The notes beneath the pieces were generated by a model. That model ran no database searches. It was not told the origin of the DNA and was given only the letters and a program-made list of their open reading frames with translations. From Rubellimicrobium aerolatum (GTDB taxonomy: Bacteria > Pseudomonadota > Alphaproteobacteria > Rhodobacterales > Rhodobacteraceae), in contig NZ_JAGGJP010000016.1 in assembly GCF_017872975.1 (NCBI RefSeq), forward strand, positions 1-64,000: a stretch of 64,000 nucleotides of DNA, in the 5' to 3' direction. A program made the position numbers and the translations under genes. This document shows positions 10,572 to 18,926 of the stretch, one piece after another (the stretch's first letter is position 1; the number at the start of each line of letters is the position of its first letter).

Positions 10572-12248
10572 GTGAGCCACAGGACCGACATCGAGATCGC
10601 CCGCGCGGCGCGCAAGCGGCCGATCCAGGAGATCGGCGCGCGGCTGGGCATCCCGGCCGAGGACCTGATCCCCTACGGCCACGACAAGGCCAAGGTGGGG
10701 CAGGGCTTCATCGCGTCGCTGCGGGACCGGCCGGACGGCAAGCTGATCCTGGTGACGGCGATCAACCCGACCCCGGCGGGCGAGGGGAAGACGACGACGA
10801 CCGTGGGCCTGGGCGACGGGCTGAACCGGATCGGCAAGCGCGCGGTGGTCTGCATCCGCGAGGCGTCGCTGGGGCCGAACTTCGGGATGAAGGGCGGGGC
10901 GGCGGGGGGCGGGATGGCGCAGGTGGTGCCGATGGAGGACATGAACCTCCACTTCACCGGCGACTTCCACGCGATCACGGCGGCGCACAACCTGCTGTCG
11001 GCGATGATCGACAACCACATCCATTGGGGCAACGCGCTGGACATCGACCAGCGGCGGGTGGTGTGGCGGCGGGTCATGGACATGAACGACCGGGCGCTGC
11101 GCGACGTGGTGGTGAGCCTGGGCGGCGTGGCGAACGGGTTCCCCCGGCAGACGGGGTTCGACATCACCGTGGCGTCGGAGGTCATGGCGATCCTGTGCCT
11201 CGCGCGCGACCTGGGCGACCTTGAGGCGCGGCTGGGCGAGATCGTCGTGGCCTACCGGCGGGACCGGACGCCGGTGCGCTGCCGCGACCTGAAGGCCGAC
11301 GGGGCGATGGCGGTGCTGCTGCGGGACGCGATGCAGCCGAACCTCGTGCAGACCTTGGAGAACACCCCGGCCTTCGTGCATGGCGGGCCCTTCGCCAACA
11401 TCGCCCATGGCTGCAACAGCGTGATCGCGACGACGACGGCGCTGAAGCTGGGCGAGTACGTCGTGACCGAGGCCGGGTTCGGCGCGGACCTGGGGGCCGA
11501 GAAGTTCTTCGACATCAAGTGCCGCAAGGCGGGGCTGACCCCGGCGGCGGCCGTGATCGTGGCGACGGTGCGGGCGCTGAAGATGAACGGCGGGGTGGCG
11601 CGGGCCGACCTCGGGGCCGAGGACGTAGAGGCGGTGCGGCGGGGCTGCCCGAACCTCGGGCGGCACGTCGCCAACGTGAAGGGGTTCGGCGTGCCGGTGG
11701 TTGTGGCGATCAACCACTTCGCCGGCGACACCGAGGCCGAGATCGAGGCGGTGCGCGCCTATGCCGCCGAGCAGGGGGCCGAGGCGATCCTGTGCCGCCA
11801 CTGGGCCGAGGGATCGGCGGGGATCGAGGACCTTGCGCGGAAGGTGGTGGAGCTGGCGGAGGGCGGGGGCGGCAACTTCGCGCCGCTGTATCCCGACGCG
11901 ATGCCGCTGATGGAGAAGATCGAGACCATCGCGCGGCGCATCTACCACGCGGGCGAGGTGGTGGCGGACAAGGCGGTGCGCGAGCAGCTTCGCGCCTGGG
12001 AGGCGGAGGGGCACGGGCACCTGCCGGTCTGCATGGCCAAGACGCCGTATTCGTTTTCCACCGACCCGGGCCTGCGGGGCGCGCCCACCGGTCATGTCGT
12101 GCCGGTGCGCGAGGTGCGGCTGTCGGCGGGGGCGGGCTTCGTGGTGGCGATCTGCGGGGAGATCATGACGATGCCGGGCCTGCCGCGCGTGCCGGCGGCC
12201 GAGACGATCCGGCTGAACGCCGCCGGGCAGATCGAGGGGCTGTTCTGA
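10572..12248 (+). CDS. fhs: Formate--tetrahydrofolate ligase
   Basis: A 558-residue ATP-dependent ligase starting at GTG after GGGAGCG. The nucleotide-binding loop PAGEGKT is at residues 68-74, and [19 protein letters not shown] and [15 protein letters not shown] are family signatures. It makes 10-formyl-THF from formate and THF. FolD, two genes on, interconverts 10-formyl- and methylene-THF, so this operon runs one-carbon flow between formate and C1 units. In Rhodobacterales this often serves oxidation of methylated compounds. The stop overlaps the next start by one base (TGATG). Confidence 0.97.
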   Translation: MSHRTDIEIARAARKRPIQEIGARLGIPAEDLIPYGHDKAKVGQGFIASLRDRPDGKLILVTAINPTPAGEGKTTTTVGLGDGLNRIGKRAVVCIREASLGPNFGMKGGAAGGGMAQVVPMEDMNLHFTGDFHAITAAHNLLSAMIDNHIHWGNALDIDQRRVVWRRVMDMNDRALRDVVVSLGGVANGFPRQTGFDITVASEVMAILCLARDLGDLEARLGEIVVAYRRDRTPVRCRDLKADGAMAVLLRDAMQPNLVQTLENTPAFVHGGPFANIAHGCNSVIATTTALKLGEYVVTEAGFGADLGAEKFFDIKCRKAGLTPAAAVIVATVRALKMNGGVARADLGAEDVEAVRRGCPNLGRHVANVKGFGVPVVVAINHFAGDTEAEIEAVRAYAAEQGAEAILCRHWAEGSAGIEDLARKVVELAEGGGGNFAPLYPDAMPLMEKIETIARRIYHAGEVVADKAVREQLRAWEAEGHGHLPVCMAKTPYSFSTDPGLRGAPTGHVVPVREVRLSAGAGFVVAICGEIMTMPGLPRVPAAETIRLNAAGQIEGLF

Positions 12249-12562
12249 TGACGCGACCCGAGGAATGCGGGAGCATGGCCGAGATCCGGGCCGAGATCGA
12301 CCGGGTGGACCGGGAGCTGGTGGCGCTGTTCGCGGAGCGGACGGCCTACATCGACCGCGCGGCGCGCATCAAGGGACCGCTCAAGCTGCCGGCGCGGATC
12401 GTGCCGCGCGTGGAGGAGGTGGTGGAGAACGTCCGGCGCGAGGCCGACGTGCATGGGCTGCCGCCGGACCTCATCGAGAAGCTGTGGCGTCGCCTGATCG
12501 ACTGGTCGATCGCGCGCGAGGAGGGGGTCCTGGGCCCCGAATGGGGAGAGGAGCCGAAGTGA
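12248..12562 (+). CDS. Chorismate mutase, AroQ type, in the C1 operon
   Basis: A 104-residue all-helical AroQ-class protein. It shows the family layout: [24 protein letters not shown] in helix 1 (Arg and Lys line the chorismate pocket), then [17 protein letters not shown] and [21 protein letters not shown]. Chorismate mutase makes prephenate for Phe/Tyr; related AroQ-fold enzymes are isochorismate-pyruvate lyases, which sequence alone does not exclude. It is locked between fhs and folD with a TGATG junction upstream and GTGA downstream, an odd place for an aromatic amino acid enzyme. Confidence 0.8.
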   Translation: MTRPEECGSMAEIRAEIDRVDRELVALFAERTAYIDRAARIKGPLKLPARIVPRVEEVVENVRREADVHGLPPDLIEKLWRRLIDWSIAREEGVLGPEWGEEPK

Positions 12563-13470
12563 GGGCGCAGGCGGTGGAGACGGCGCGGGTCATCGACGGG
12601 CGGGCCTTCGCGGCGCGGATTCGCGCGAAGGTGGCCGAACACGTGGCGCGGCTGACGGCGGAGCACGGGATCGTGCCGGGGCTCGCGGTGGTGCTGGTGG
12701 GCGAGGACCCGGCCTCGGCCGTCTATGTGCGGTCGAAGGGCAGGCAGTGCCGGGAGGCGGGGATGAACTCCTACGAGCATCGCCTGCCCGCCGAGACCTC
12801 GGAGGCGGAGCTGCTGGCGCTGGTCGGGCGGCTGAACGCCGATCCGGCGGTGCATGGCATTCTCGTGCAGTTGCCGCTGCCCCGGCACCTGAACAGCGAC
12901 CTCGTCATCAACGCCATCGACCCGGCCAAGGACGTAGACGGGTTCCACGTGTCGAACGTGGGGCTGCTGGGGACCGGGCAGAAGGCGATGGTGCCCTGCA
13001 CGCCGCTGGGCTGCCTGCTGCTGCTGCGCGACCTGCACGGGTCACTGGCCGGGCTGGACGCGGTGGTGATCGGGCGGTCGAACATCGTGGGCAAGCCGAT
13101 GTCGCAGCTCCTGCTGGGCGACAGCGCGACGGTGACGGTCGCCCACAGCAAGACGCGCGACCTGGCCGACGTGGTGCGCCGCGCCGACATCGTGGTGGCG
13201 GCGGTGGGGCGGCCCGAGATGGTCAAGGGCGACTGGATCAAGCCGGGCGCGACGGTGATCGACGTGGGCATCAACCGTGTCGCCGGGCCGAACGGCAAGG
13301 ATGTCCTCGTGGGGGACGTGGATTATGAGGACGTCGCGAAGGTCGCGGGCGCGATCACGCCGGTGCCGGGCGGGGTGGGGCCGATGACCATCGCCTGCCT
13401 GCTCGCCAACACGGTGACGGCCTGCTGCCGGGCGAAGGGCCTGCCGGAGCCGGAGGGGCTGGCGGCGTAG
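12559..13470 (+). CDS. folD: FolD, methylene-THF dehydrogenase/cyclohydrolase
   Basis: A 303-residue bifunctional enzyme starting at GTG inside the previous stop (GTGA). Signatures are [14 protein letters not shown] (catalytic lysine), GILVQLPLP, the Rossmann segment [13 protein letters not shown] and the C-terminal [11 protein letters not shown]. It converts 5,10-methylene-THF to 10-formyl-THF using NADP. Together with Fhs it completes the formate to methylene-THF route. A hairpin starts at its stop codon. Confidence 0.97.
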   Translation: MRAQAVETARVIDGRAFAARIRAKVAEHVARLTAEHGIVPGLAVVLVGEDPASAVYVRSKGRQCREAGMNSYEHRLPAETSEAELLALVGRLNADPAVHGILVQLPLPRHLNSDLVINAIDPAKDVDGFHVSNVGLLGTGQKAMVPCTPLGCLLLLRDLHGSLAGLDAVVIGRSNIVGKPMSQLLLGDSATVTVAHSKTRDLADVVRRADIVVAAVGRPEMVKGDWIKPGATVIDVGINRVAGPNGKDVLVGDVDYEDVAKVAGAITPVPGGVGPMTIACLLANTVTACCRAKGLPEPEGLAA

Positions 13471-13490
13471 GGCGGGCTGAAACCCGCCCT
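13469..13490. terminator. Shared hairpin between convergent folD and AHSA1 genes
   Basis: AGGGCGGG (13469-13476) pairs perfectly with CCCGCCCT (13483-13490) across the loop CTGAAA. The stem overlaps the last two bases of the folD stop and lies 7 bases beyond the stop of the minus-strand AHSA1 gene, so it can serve both. A strong T-tract is missing on either side. Confidence 0.6.
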
Positions 13491-13496
13491 CCTGCT

Positions 13497-13985
13497 TCAC
13501 GCCGCCTCGCGTTCCAGCGAGTCGATCCGGGCATAGGTTACCTCCATACCGTCGGTCATGCCGGTGGCGATCATTGCCTCCATGGCCTCGGGCGAGTCCA
13601 CGCGCATGACCACGGTGAGGAGCGTGCCGTCGCCGTCCGGGGCGAAGGTCGTCTCGATGTGGTTGTCGGGCGTGGGGTCGGGCAGGTGCATCCGCTCGAC
13701 ATGGACGATGCGGCCGGGCTGGCCGTCGCGGGGCGGCTCCACCACCTCGTAGGTGCCGGTGACGTGGAAGCCGGCGCCCTCGTCGTTGGCCCATTCCCAG
13801 CGGAGGTCCCCGCCGGGCCGGGCGTCGTTGATGCAGACGGGCATCCGCCATCCCTCGAACCCGTAGCACCAGCGCTGGATGAGCTCGGGTTCGACATGGG
13901 CCGCGAACACGCGCTCGGGCGGAGCCTTGAAGCGGCGCGTGATGGTGAGGGTGGTGGGGGAGGTCCGTTCGACGGTCAGGCTCAT
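13497..13985 (-). CDS. AHSA1/SRPBCC-domain protein
   Basis: A 162-residue START/Bet v1-like (SRPBCC) protein. RRFKAPPERVFAAHVEPELIQRWCYG is the characteristic N-terminal region and the C-terminal helix VDSPEAMEAMIATGMTDGM is typical. Such proteins bind hydrophobic ligands, and the activity of this subfamily is mostly unknown. It overlaps the arsR-type gene by four bases (ATGA), the usual ArsR-SRPBCC pair in which the regulator controls its partner. Confidence 0.85.
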   Translation of the reverse strand: MSLTVERTSPTTLTITRRFKAPPERVFAAHVEPELIQRWCYGFEGWRMPVCINDARPGGDLRWEWANDEGAGFHVTGTYEVVEPPRDGQPGRIVHVERMHLPDPTPDNHIETTFAPDGDGTLLTVVMRVDSPEAMEAMIATGMTDGMEVTYARIDSLEREAA

Positions 13986-14314
13986 GGCGTGTCTCCTGAA
14001 GGGGGTATCTCGGCGAGGAGGTCGTCCAGGCGGGCGTAGCTGCGCTCCAAGCTGGCGCGCAGGTCGGAGAGCCAGGCGTCGAGCGGCGCGAGGCCCTGGG
14101 GGGCGAGGCGGCAAGGGCGTCGCGTGCCCTCGCGGCCTCGGGTGATGAGGCCCGCCCGTTCCAGCACCTTGAGGTGGTGGGACACGGCGGGCTGGCTCAT
14201 GTCGAAGGGGGCCGCCAGTTCCATGACCGTCGCCTCGCCCCGCGCGAGCCGCGCGAGGATGGCGCGGCGGGTCGGGTCGGCGAGGGCGAGGAGCGCGTGG
14301 TCGAGGGGGGACAT
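13982..14314 (-). CDS. ArsR-family transcriptional regulator
   Basis: A 110-residue winged-helix repressor. I start it at the ATG at 14314 because AGGAG sits 6 bases upstream; an ATG 15 bases earlier (14329) is possible but would contain that ribosome site. The DNA-binding segment is MSQPAVSHHLKVLERAGLI (helix-turn-helix) followed by a wing rich in Arg. I see no metal-site cysteines, so it is not a typical metal sensor. It likely autoregulates this pair through the AT-rich stretch 14330-14350. Confidence 0.88.
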   Translation of the reverse strand: MSPLDHALLALADPTRRAILARLARGEATVMELAAPFDMSQPAVSHHLKVLERAGLITRGREGTRRPCRLAPQGLAPLDAWLSDLRASLERSYARLDDLLAEIPPSGDTP

Positions 14315-14377
14315 GGCAACTCCTGTCATAGGTCATCATATATATAAACGTCGATCTATGCAATGGCGTCGCAAAGG

Positions 14378-14430
14378 GCGTATTTGGGCCAAGTTGATGA
14401 GGCTTGCTCATCAACTTGGCCCAAATACGC
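14378..14430. repeat. Perfect 24-bp inverted repeat with 5-base loop
   Basis: Left arm 14378-14401 and right arm 14407-14430 are exact reverse complements; the loop is GCTTG. The arms contain GTATTTGGGCCAAG, related to the TATTTG-type motifs at 15199-15250 and 62424-62475. It lies 30 bases beyond the pdeM stop and about 64 bases before the arsR start. It could be a long terminator or a mobile palindrome, but there is no T-run after it on the minus strand. The region just to its left (14336-14350) is unusually AT-rich and may hold the arsR promoter. Confidence 0.85.
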
Positions 14431-14459
14431 ATTCGACCTCTGACGTCGGTGTGTCGGGG

Positions 14460-15149
14460 TCAGGCCTCGCGCGACAGCCGGCGCGCGGGTGGCAAGGGAA
14501 CGGCGAGGGCGCGGGGGCCGGTCAGCACCGCGAGGGCTTGGCCGCCGAAAAGGCCGCGTAGCACCGGCTCCCGCGCGTCGAGTCCGCCGGTGTAGGTGCC
14601 GTAGGCGGGCATCACGAGGCGGCGGCTGTCCAGCAGGAAGCAGGGGCAACGCTCGCCGAAGCCGGGCAGGCCGTGTTTCGGGTGGTAGTGGCCCGAGACC
14701 TCGCCGGGGGCGGCGTCGGCCTCCGCGATGTGGCGGAAGGTCAGGCCGCCGACGGTCAGGCTTTCGCGGCCCTCGCCGCCATGGGCGTTCAGCCCGGCGT
14801 CGTGGTTGCCCTCGATCCAGACCCAGCGTCGGCCGTCCTGGAGCGCGAGGAGGCGGGCGCGGTCCTCGGGGTCGAGAGCCTCGCTTGCCGCTAGGTCGTC
14901 GAAGGAGTCGCCCAGGGCCACGACGCAGGCGGGCTTGGCTGTGGCGATGTCCTGCGACAGGCGGTCGAGCGTGGCGCGCGTCTCGTAGGGGGGCAGCAGG
15001 AGGCCGCGCCGCCGCGCCATCCGCTCGGACTTGGCCATGTGGAGGTCGGACACGCAGAGGAGCTCGTGCTTGGGCAGGAGCAGCGCGCCCGAGGGGAGCG
15101 CGAGGCCATGGGTGCCGTTCAGCGTGAAGGAGAAGGCGGTGCCGTTCAT
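14460..15149 (-). CDS. pdeM: PdeM, ligase-associated DNA-repair phosphoesterase
   Basis: A 229-residue metallophosphoesterase. Metal ligands are visible in CVSDLHMAKSE, ALGDSFDDL, IEGNHDAG and SGHYHPKHG, the calcineurin-type order. This matches the family called ligase-associated DNA damage response endonuclease PdeM. I start it at the ATG at 15149 (MNGTAF), because the longer frame runs through the intergenic hairpin. It follows the partner helicase on the same strand with a 102-base gap. The usual ligase and exonuclease partners are not in this window. Confidence 0.85.
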   Translation of the reverse strand: MNGTAFSFTLNGTHGLALPSGALLLPKHELLCVSDLHMAKSERMARRRGLLLPPYETRATLDRLSQDIATAKPACVVALGDSFDDLAASEALDPEDRARLLALQDGRRWVWIEGNHDAGLNAHGGEGRESLTVGGLTFRHIAEADAAPGEVSGHYHPKHGLPGFGERCPCFLLDSRRLVMPAYGTYTGGLDAREPVLRGLFGGQALAVLTGPRALAVPLPPARRLSREA

Positions 15150-15198
15150 GGCCTGTTCTCTGGACGAGGGCTCGCCGTCGGGCAAGGGGGCGTGGCCT

Positions 15199-15250
15199 TT
15201 CTTCGACTCAAATATCCTGGGGGAGCGCCGCAGGCGCGGGGGCAAAGCCC
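15199..15250 (-). terminator. GC hairpins plus TATTTG-type motif after the helicase gene
   Basis: On the minus strand, right after the helicase stop, come GGGGGC-TTT-GCCCCC and GCGCC-TGC-GGCGC, then CCCAGGATATTTGAGTCGAA and GAAAGG. A very similar arrangement follows dinB at 62424-62475. It probably terminates or attenuates transcription between the helicase and pdeM. The conserved A/T-containing part beyond the stems is the noteworthy piece. Confidence 0.5.
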
Positions 15251-15251
15251 C

Positions 15252-17660
15252 CTACGACAGCTCCTCCAGCCCTGCCTCCTCCAGAAGCCGCGCCGCCTGC
15301 TCGGCCATCAGCCGCTCGCGCGCCGCGCCGGCGACCGGCACGCGCCCGCGCTCCAGCAGGAGCGGCGCGGCCAGGGGGGTGACGCGGCCGGGGCGGACAT
15401 GGTCCACGCGGCCCTGGATGCGGGACAGCATCTCCTCGATCCGGCCGAAGTCCACAAGGCCATGCTGGGCCTGCTCGCGCGTGACCTTCAGGAGCAGGTG
15501 GTCGGGGTCGTAGCGGACCAGCGTGTCATAAAGAATGTCGGTCGAGAAGGTGGCCTGCCGCCCGGTCTTGCGGCTTCCCGGAAGGTTCTTCTCGATCAGT
15601 CCGGCGATGGTGGCGACGCCCCGGAAGGTGCGCTTCATCACCGCATTACCCTGGAGCCAGGTCTCGAACCCTTCCCGCAGGTCGGTGGGGTCGAGGAGGC
15701 TCGCGGGGTCCTCGATCTCGCGCAGGCCGGTGACGAGGAGGGCGTAGTCGGTCGCGACGAAGCCCAGGGGGTCGAGACCCCGCGCTTCCATCCGCTGCGT
15801 CAGGAGAAGCCCGAGCGTCTGATGCGCGTTCCAGCCGGCGAATCCCCAGAAGGCGGCGTGCCAGCGGTCCTCGGCCTCGAAGGTCTCGACCAGCATCCAG
15901 TCGGCCTGGGGCAGCTTCGACACCCGCCGTTGCAGGGCCAGCCAATCGGCGGTGTGGCGGGGGAGGTCGGGCCAGGACGGCTGCTGCAGCAGGTCGAGGA
16001 TGCGACGGGTCAGGGCGATGGAGGTCGGGAATTTGCCGCCGCCGAAGCTCGCGACGCGAGGGGTGGCGTTGGGGCGGCGCGTGACCTCCACGGTCAGCTC
16101 GCGCAGGCTCTCGAAGCGGACGACCTGCCCGCCGATCAGGAAGGTGTCGCCGGGGGTGAGGGTGGAGGCGAAGTATTCCTCGATCTCGCCCAGGTGGGTG
16201 CCGGACCGGAGGCGGACGTTCAGGCTCCCCGTGTCCTCGATGGTGCCGATGTTCATGCGGATGCGCTTGGCCGCGCGGGGATCGCGAAGCTGCCAAAGAC
16301 CGTCGCGCAGCAGGAGCCGCTTCCAGCGGTCGTAGGCGCGCAGCGCGTAGCCCCCGGTGGCGCAGAACTCCAGGCAATCGTCGAAGTCGGGCCGGGACAG
16401 GTCGGCGTAGGGTCCGGCGCTGCGGACCTCGGCATAGAGGTCGTCCGCCGCGAAGGGGCCGGCGCAGGCGCGGATCAGGATATGCTGGCAGAGCACGTCG
16501 CGCGGCCCCGGCCCGCGCGGGGTGCCGTCGAGGTCGCCCTCGCGCGCGGCGGCGATGGCGCAGGTGCATTCCAGCACCTCGAAGCGGTTGGCGGGGACGA
16601 GGATCGCCTTGGACGCCACGCCGGCGCGATGGTTGGCGCGGCCGATGCGCTGGACGAGGCGCTTCACATACTTGGGCCCGCCCATCTGGATCACGAGGTC
16701 CACGTCGCCCCAGTCGATCCCGAGGTCGAGCGTGCCGGTGCAGACGATGGCGCGCAGCTCTCCACGCAGCATCGCGGCCTCCACGTTGCTCCGCTGCTCG
16801 CGCGAGAGGGAGCCGTGGTGGATGGCGATGGGGAGGGCGTCGTCGTTCTGGAGCCAGAGGTTGTGGAAGAAGACCTCGGCTTGCGCGCGGGTGTTGTGGA
16901 AGATGAGCGTGGTGCGGTGGCGCTTCACCTCCTCCAGCACGGCGGGGATGGCGTGGAGCGCGGCGCCCCCGGCCCAGGGCGGCGCGCGCCCGGCGTCGAG
17001 CATGGACAGGTCCGGCTCCTCGCCCGGCGGGGCATGGAGGATGGCGCAAGGGTCGGGGTTGCGGGCCAGGAGGCGGGCGATGTCCTCGGGGTCGTCCACG
17101 GTGGCGGAGAGGCCGACGCGGCGCAGGCCGGGGGCGAGGGCCTCCAGGCGCGACAGGCCGAGGAAGAGCTGGTCGCCGCGCTTGGATTCGGCCAGCGCGT
17201 GGATCTCGTCCACGACGACGCGCGACAGGCCCGCGAAGATGCGGGGTGCGTCCTCGTAGCTCAGGAGCAGCGCGAGCGATTCGGGCGTGGTGAGGAGGAT
17301 GTGCGGCGGGTCGGCGCGCTGGCGGCGGCGCGCGGATTGGGACGTGTCGCCGGTGCGGTCCTCGATGCGGATGGGAAGGGACAGCTCCTCGACGGGAGCC
17401 AAGAGGTTCCGGCGGATGTCGGCGGCCAGCGCCTTCAAGGGAGAGACGTAAAGGGTGTGCAGGCCGGGACGGGGATCCTCGGAGAGCGCGGCCAGCGTGG
17501 GCAGGAAGCCCGAGAGGGTCTTGCCGGCCCCAGTGGGGGCGACGAGGAGGAGGGCGGGCTCTTCGGCCCGCTCCAGCATGGCGGACTGGTGGGGATGGAG
17601 CGACCAGCCGCGGCGGGCGAAGTAGGGAGCGAGGCGGGCGGGGACATCCATGCGTCCCAT
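15252..17660 (-). CDS. Ligase-associated DNA damage response DEXH-box helicase (Lhr-like)
   Basis: An 802-residue superfamily 2 helicase. The N-terminal RecA domain has APTGAGKT (Walker A, about 41-48), TTPESLALLL, DEIHAL (DEXH) and LSATVDD. The second domain has TLIFHNTRAQAE and the motif VI segment QRIGRANHR, followed by an Lhr-type winged-helix core. An ATG at 17651 is an equally good start, three codons in. In many bacteria this helicase is encoded with an ATP-dependent ligase, an exonuclease and PdeM; only PdeM is adjacent here. Confidence 0.9.
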   Translation of the reverse strand: MGRMDVPARLAPYFARRGWSLHPHQSAMLERAEEPALLLVAPTGAGKTLSGFLPTLAALSEDPRPGLHTLYVSPLKALAADIRRNLLAPVEELSLPIRIEDRTGDTSQSARRRQRADPPHILLTTPESLALLLSYEDAPRIFAGLSRVVVDEIHALAESKRGDQLFLGLSRLEALAPGLRRVGLSATVDDPEDIARLLARNPDPCAILHAPPGEEPDLSMLDAGRAPPWAGGAALHAIPAVLEEVKRHRTTLIFHNTRAQAEVFFHNLWLQNDDALPIAIHHGSLSREQRSNVEAAMLRGELRAIVCTGTLDLGIDWGDVDLVIQMGGPKYVKRLVQRIGRANHRAGVASKAILVPANRFEVLECTCAIAAAREGDLDGTPRGPGPRDVLCQHILIRACAGPFAADDLYAEVRSAGPYADLSRPDFDDCLEFCATGGYALRAYDRWKRLLLRDGLWQLRDPRAAKRIRMNIGTIEDTGSLNVRLRSGTHLGEIEEYFASTLTPGDTFLIGGQVVRFESLRELTVEVTRRPNATPRVASFGGGKFPTSIALTRRILDLLQQPSWPDLPRHTADWLALQRRVSKLPQADWMLVETFEAEDRWHAAFWGFAGWNAHQTLGLLLTQRMEARGLDPLGFVATDYALLVTGLREIEDPASLLDPTDLREGFETWLQGNAVMKRTFRGVATIAGLIEKNLPGSRKTGRQATFSTDILYDTLVRYDPDHLLLKVTREQAQHGLVDFGRIEEMLSRIQGRVDHVRPGRVTPLAAPLLLERGRVPVAGAARERLMAEQAARLLEEAGLEELS

Positions 17661-17732
17661 GTAGGGCCGAGCGCGCGGGGCGGGTAGGGCCCGGGGCCGT
17701 CCCGCCGGCCCCGCCGCGTCAGGCCGGGGCCG

Positions 17733-18350
17733 TCATTCGTGCGCGAGCTGCCGGGCGGCGGCGGACCAGTCCTCCACGTGCCAGCTTTCGGCGATGCGCC
17801 CCTGCGAGAGCCGGTGGATGTGGATGGCCTGGACGCGGAAGCCCCGGCCCGAGGGGGGGCGGCCGAGGAAGCGCGCGGCCGGAGTCCCCGAGAGCGTCGA
17901 ACGGACCACCCAGCGGTCGCCGTCGCGCAGGATCTCGGCCACCTCGACGGCGAAGTCGGGCACGGCGGCGCCGAGCCGCCGCCAGGAGGCCAGGAGGCCC
18001 GAGCGGTCCATCCGCTCCATCGGCGCGCTGCCATGGGCGACGTAGCCGGGCGCGAGCAGGCGGTCGGCCACGTCGGAAAGGTCGCCCGAGGTGGGCCGCC
18101 CGAGGAAGGCGGCGTGGAACATGGCCACGACCCCCCGGTCGCCCGCCCGCGCGGCGGTGGCGTCGAGGAGGACGGAGATCAGGTTCGCGGGCGTGACGAC
18201 CTGCGACAGGGCGGGGTCTCTCGACGGGAGAGGAGCGGCGGGGAGGGGATCGACGCGCGTCGGCGCCCCGTCTGGCCCGTCTGGCCCGTCTGGCCCGTCC
18301 GGGACGGCGCGCGGCGCGGGGTTGGGCCGGGCGGCGTCGCGGGCGGTCAT
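17733..18350 (-). CDS. SnoaL-like ester cyclase family protein
   Basis: A 205-residue protein starting at ATG with AGGAG 6 bases upstream. The first 60 residues are disordered and include a short GPD repeat; residues about 60-200 form a SnoaL/NTF2-like domain (YVAHGSAPMERMDRSGLLASW, then FRVQAIHIHRLSQGRIAESWHVED). Such cone-shaped domains host cyclases, hydrolases or ligand binders, and the substrate is unknown. It separates the helicase from the Tad locus and shows no functional link to either. Confidence 0.7.
   Translation of the reverse strand: MTARDAARPNPAPRAVPDGPDGPDGPDGAPTRVDPLPAAPLPSRDPALSQVVTPANLISVLLDATAARAGDRGVVAMFHAAFLGRPTSGDLSDVADRLLAPGYVAHGSAPMERMDRSGLLASWRRLGAAVPDFAVEVAEILRDGDRWVVRSTLSGTPAARFLGRPPSGRGFRVQAIHIHRLSQGRIAESWHVEDWSAAARQLAHE
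18271..18297. repeat. Three tandem 9-bp repeats inside the SnoaL-like gene
   Basis: The unit TCTGGCCCG occurs three times in a row and trails into a degenerate copy. It is in frame, giving GPDGPDGPDG in the disordered N-terminus, so copy-number changes would keep the frame. Confidence 0.9.
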
Positions 18351-18418
18351 GGCGGGCTCCTGCGTCTCATCGAGCCAGCTTGGAGGCCCAGTGTGGCGGA
18401 ATTTGGGACGGCGGAGGC

Positions 18419-18922
18419 TCAGCCCAGCGCGGCCAGCGCGAGATAGGCCACGAGTGTCGCCGAAAGCACGATCCCCATCGGGAAGCGCGGTCCGGGCGCC
18501 CAGCTCGCCCAGCCCGGCGCGAGGCGGGGGCCGACCGTCCGGCGGGCGAGGCGATGCAGCGCCCAGGCGACCAGCAGGACCGTCAGGAGGAGCCGCAGGA
18601 CGGCGCCGAGGTCGCCGGCCGCCACGAAGGGGGCCGCGACGGCGGCCAGCTTGGCGTCGCCCGCGCCCGCCTGTCCCGCCGCGTGCAGGGCCAGCCCGAC
18701 GAGCAGCACCACGGGCAGGTGCGCCGCCCGCCCGGCCCAGTCGGCGAGGCTCCAGGCCCCGAGCGCCGTCAGGAGGAGCCCGCCCGCCGCGAAGACGGCG
18801 ATCAGCGCCAGCACGGCCCGGTTGGGGATGGTCATGCGCGCGAGGTCCGACCAGGCGGCCCAGGCCGCGACCGGCAGGACCAGGGGCAGGAAGGCGATCG
18901 CGACCTCGGGCGGGGTGCCCAC
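18419..18922 (-). CDS. cpaA: Type IV prepilin peptidase CpaA/TadV
   Basis: A 167-residue multi-helix membrane aspartic protease starting at GTG. The two catalytic aspartates are in WSDLARMTIPN (first) and GAGDAKL (second), the TadV/CpaA arrangement; the methylase domain of larger PilD enzymes is missing, as usual for this family. It cleaves the leader of Flp prepilins. It is the last gene of the Tad cluster, 4 bases after the second TadD-like gene. Confidence 0.88.
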   Translation of the reverse strand: MGTPPEVAIAFLPLVLPVAAWAAWSDLARMTIPNRAVLALIAVFAAGGLLLTALGAWSLADWAGRAAHLPVVLLVGLALHAAGQAGAGDAKLAAVAAPFVAAGDLGAVLRLLLTVLLVAWALHRLARRTVGPRLAPGWASWAPGPRFPMGIVLSATLVAYLALAALG

Positions 18923-18926
18923 CGGC

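Noticed and set aside
15039-17687. 882-codon plus-strand frame opposite the helicase
   Set aside because: Shadow of the helicase gene in high-GC DNA; the minus-strand frame has all helicase motifs.
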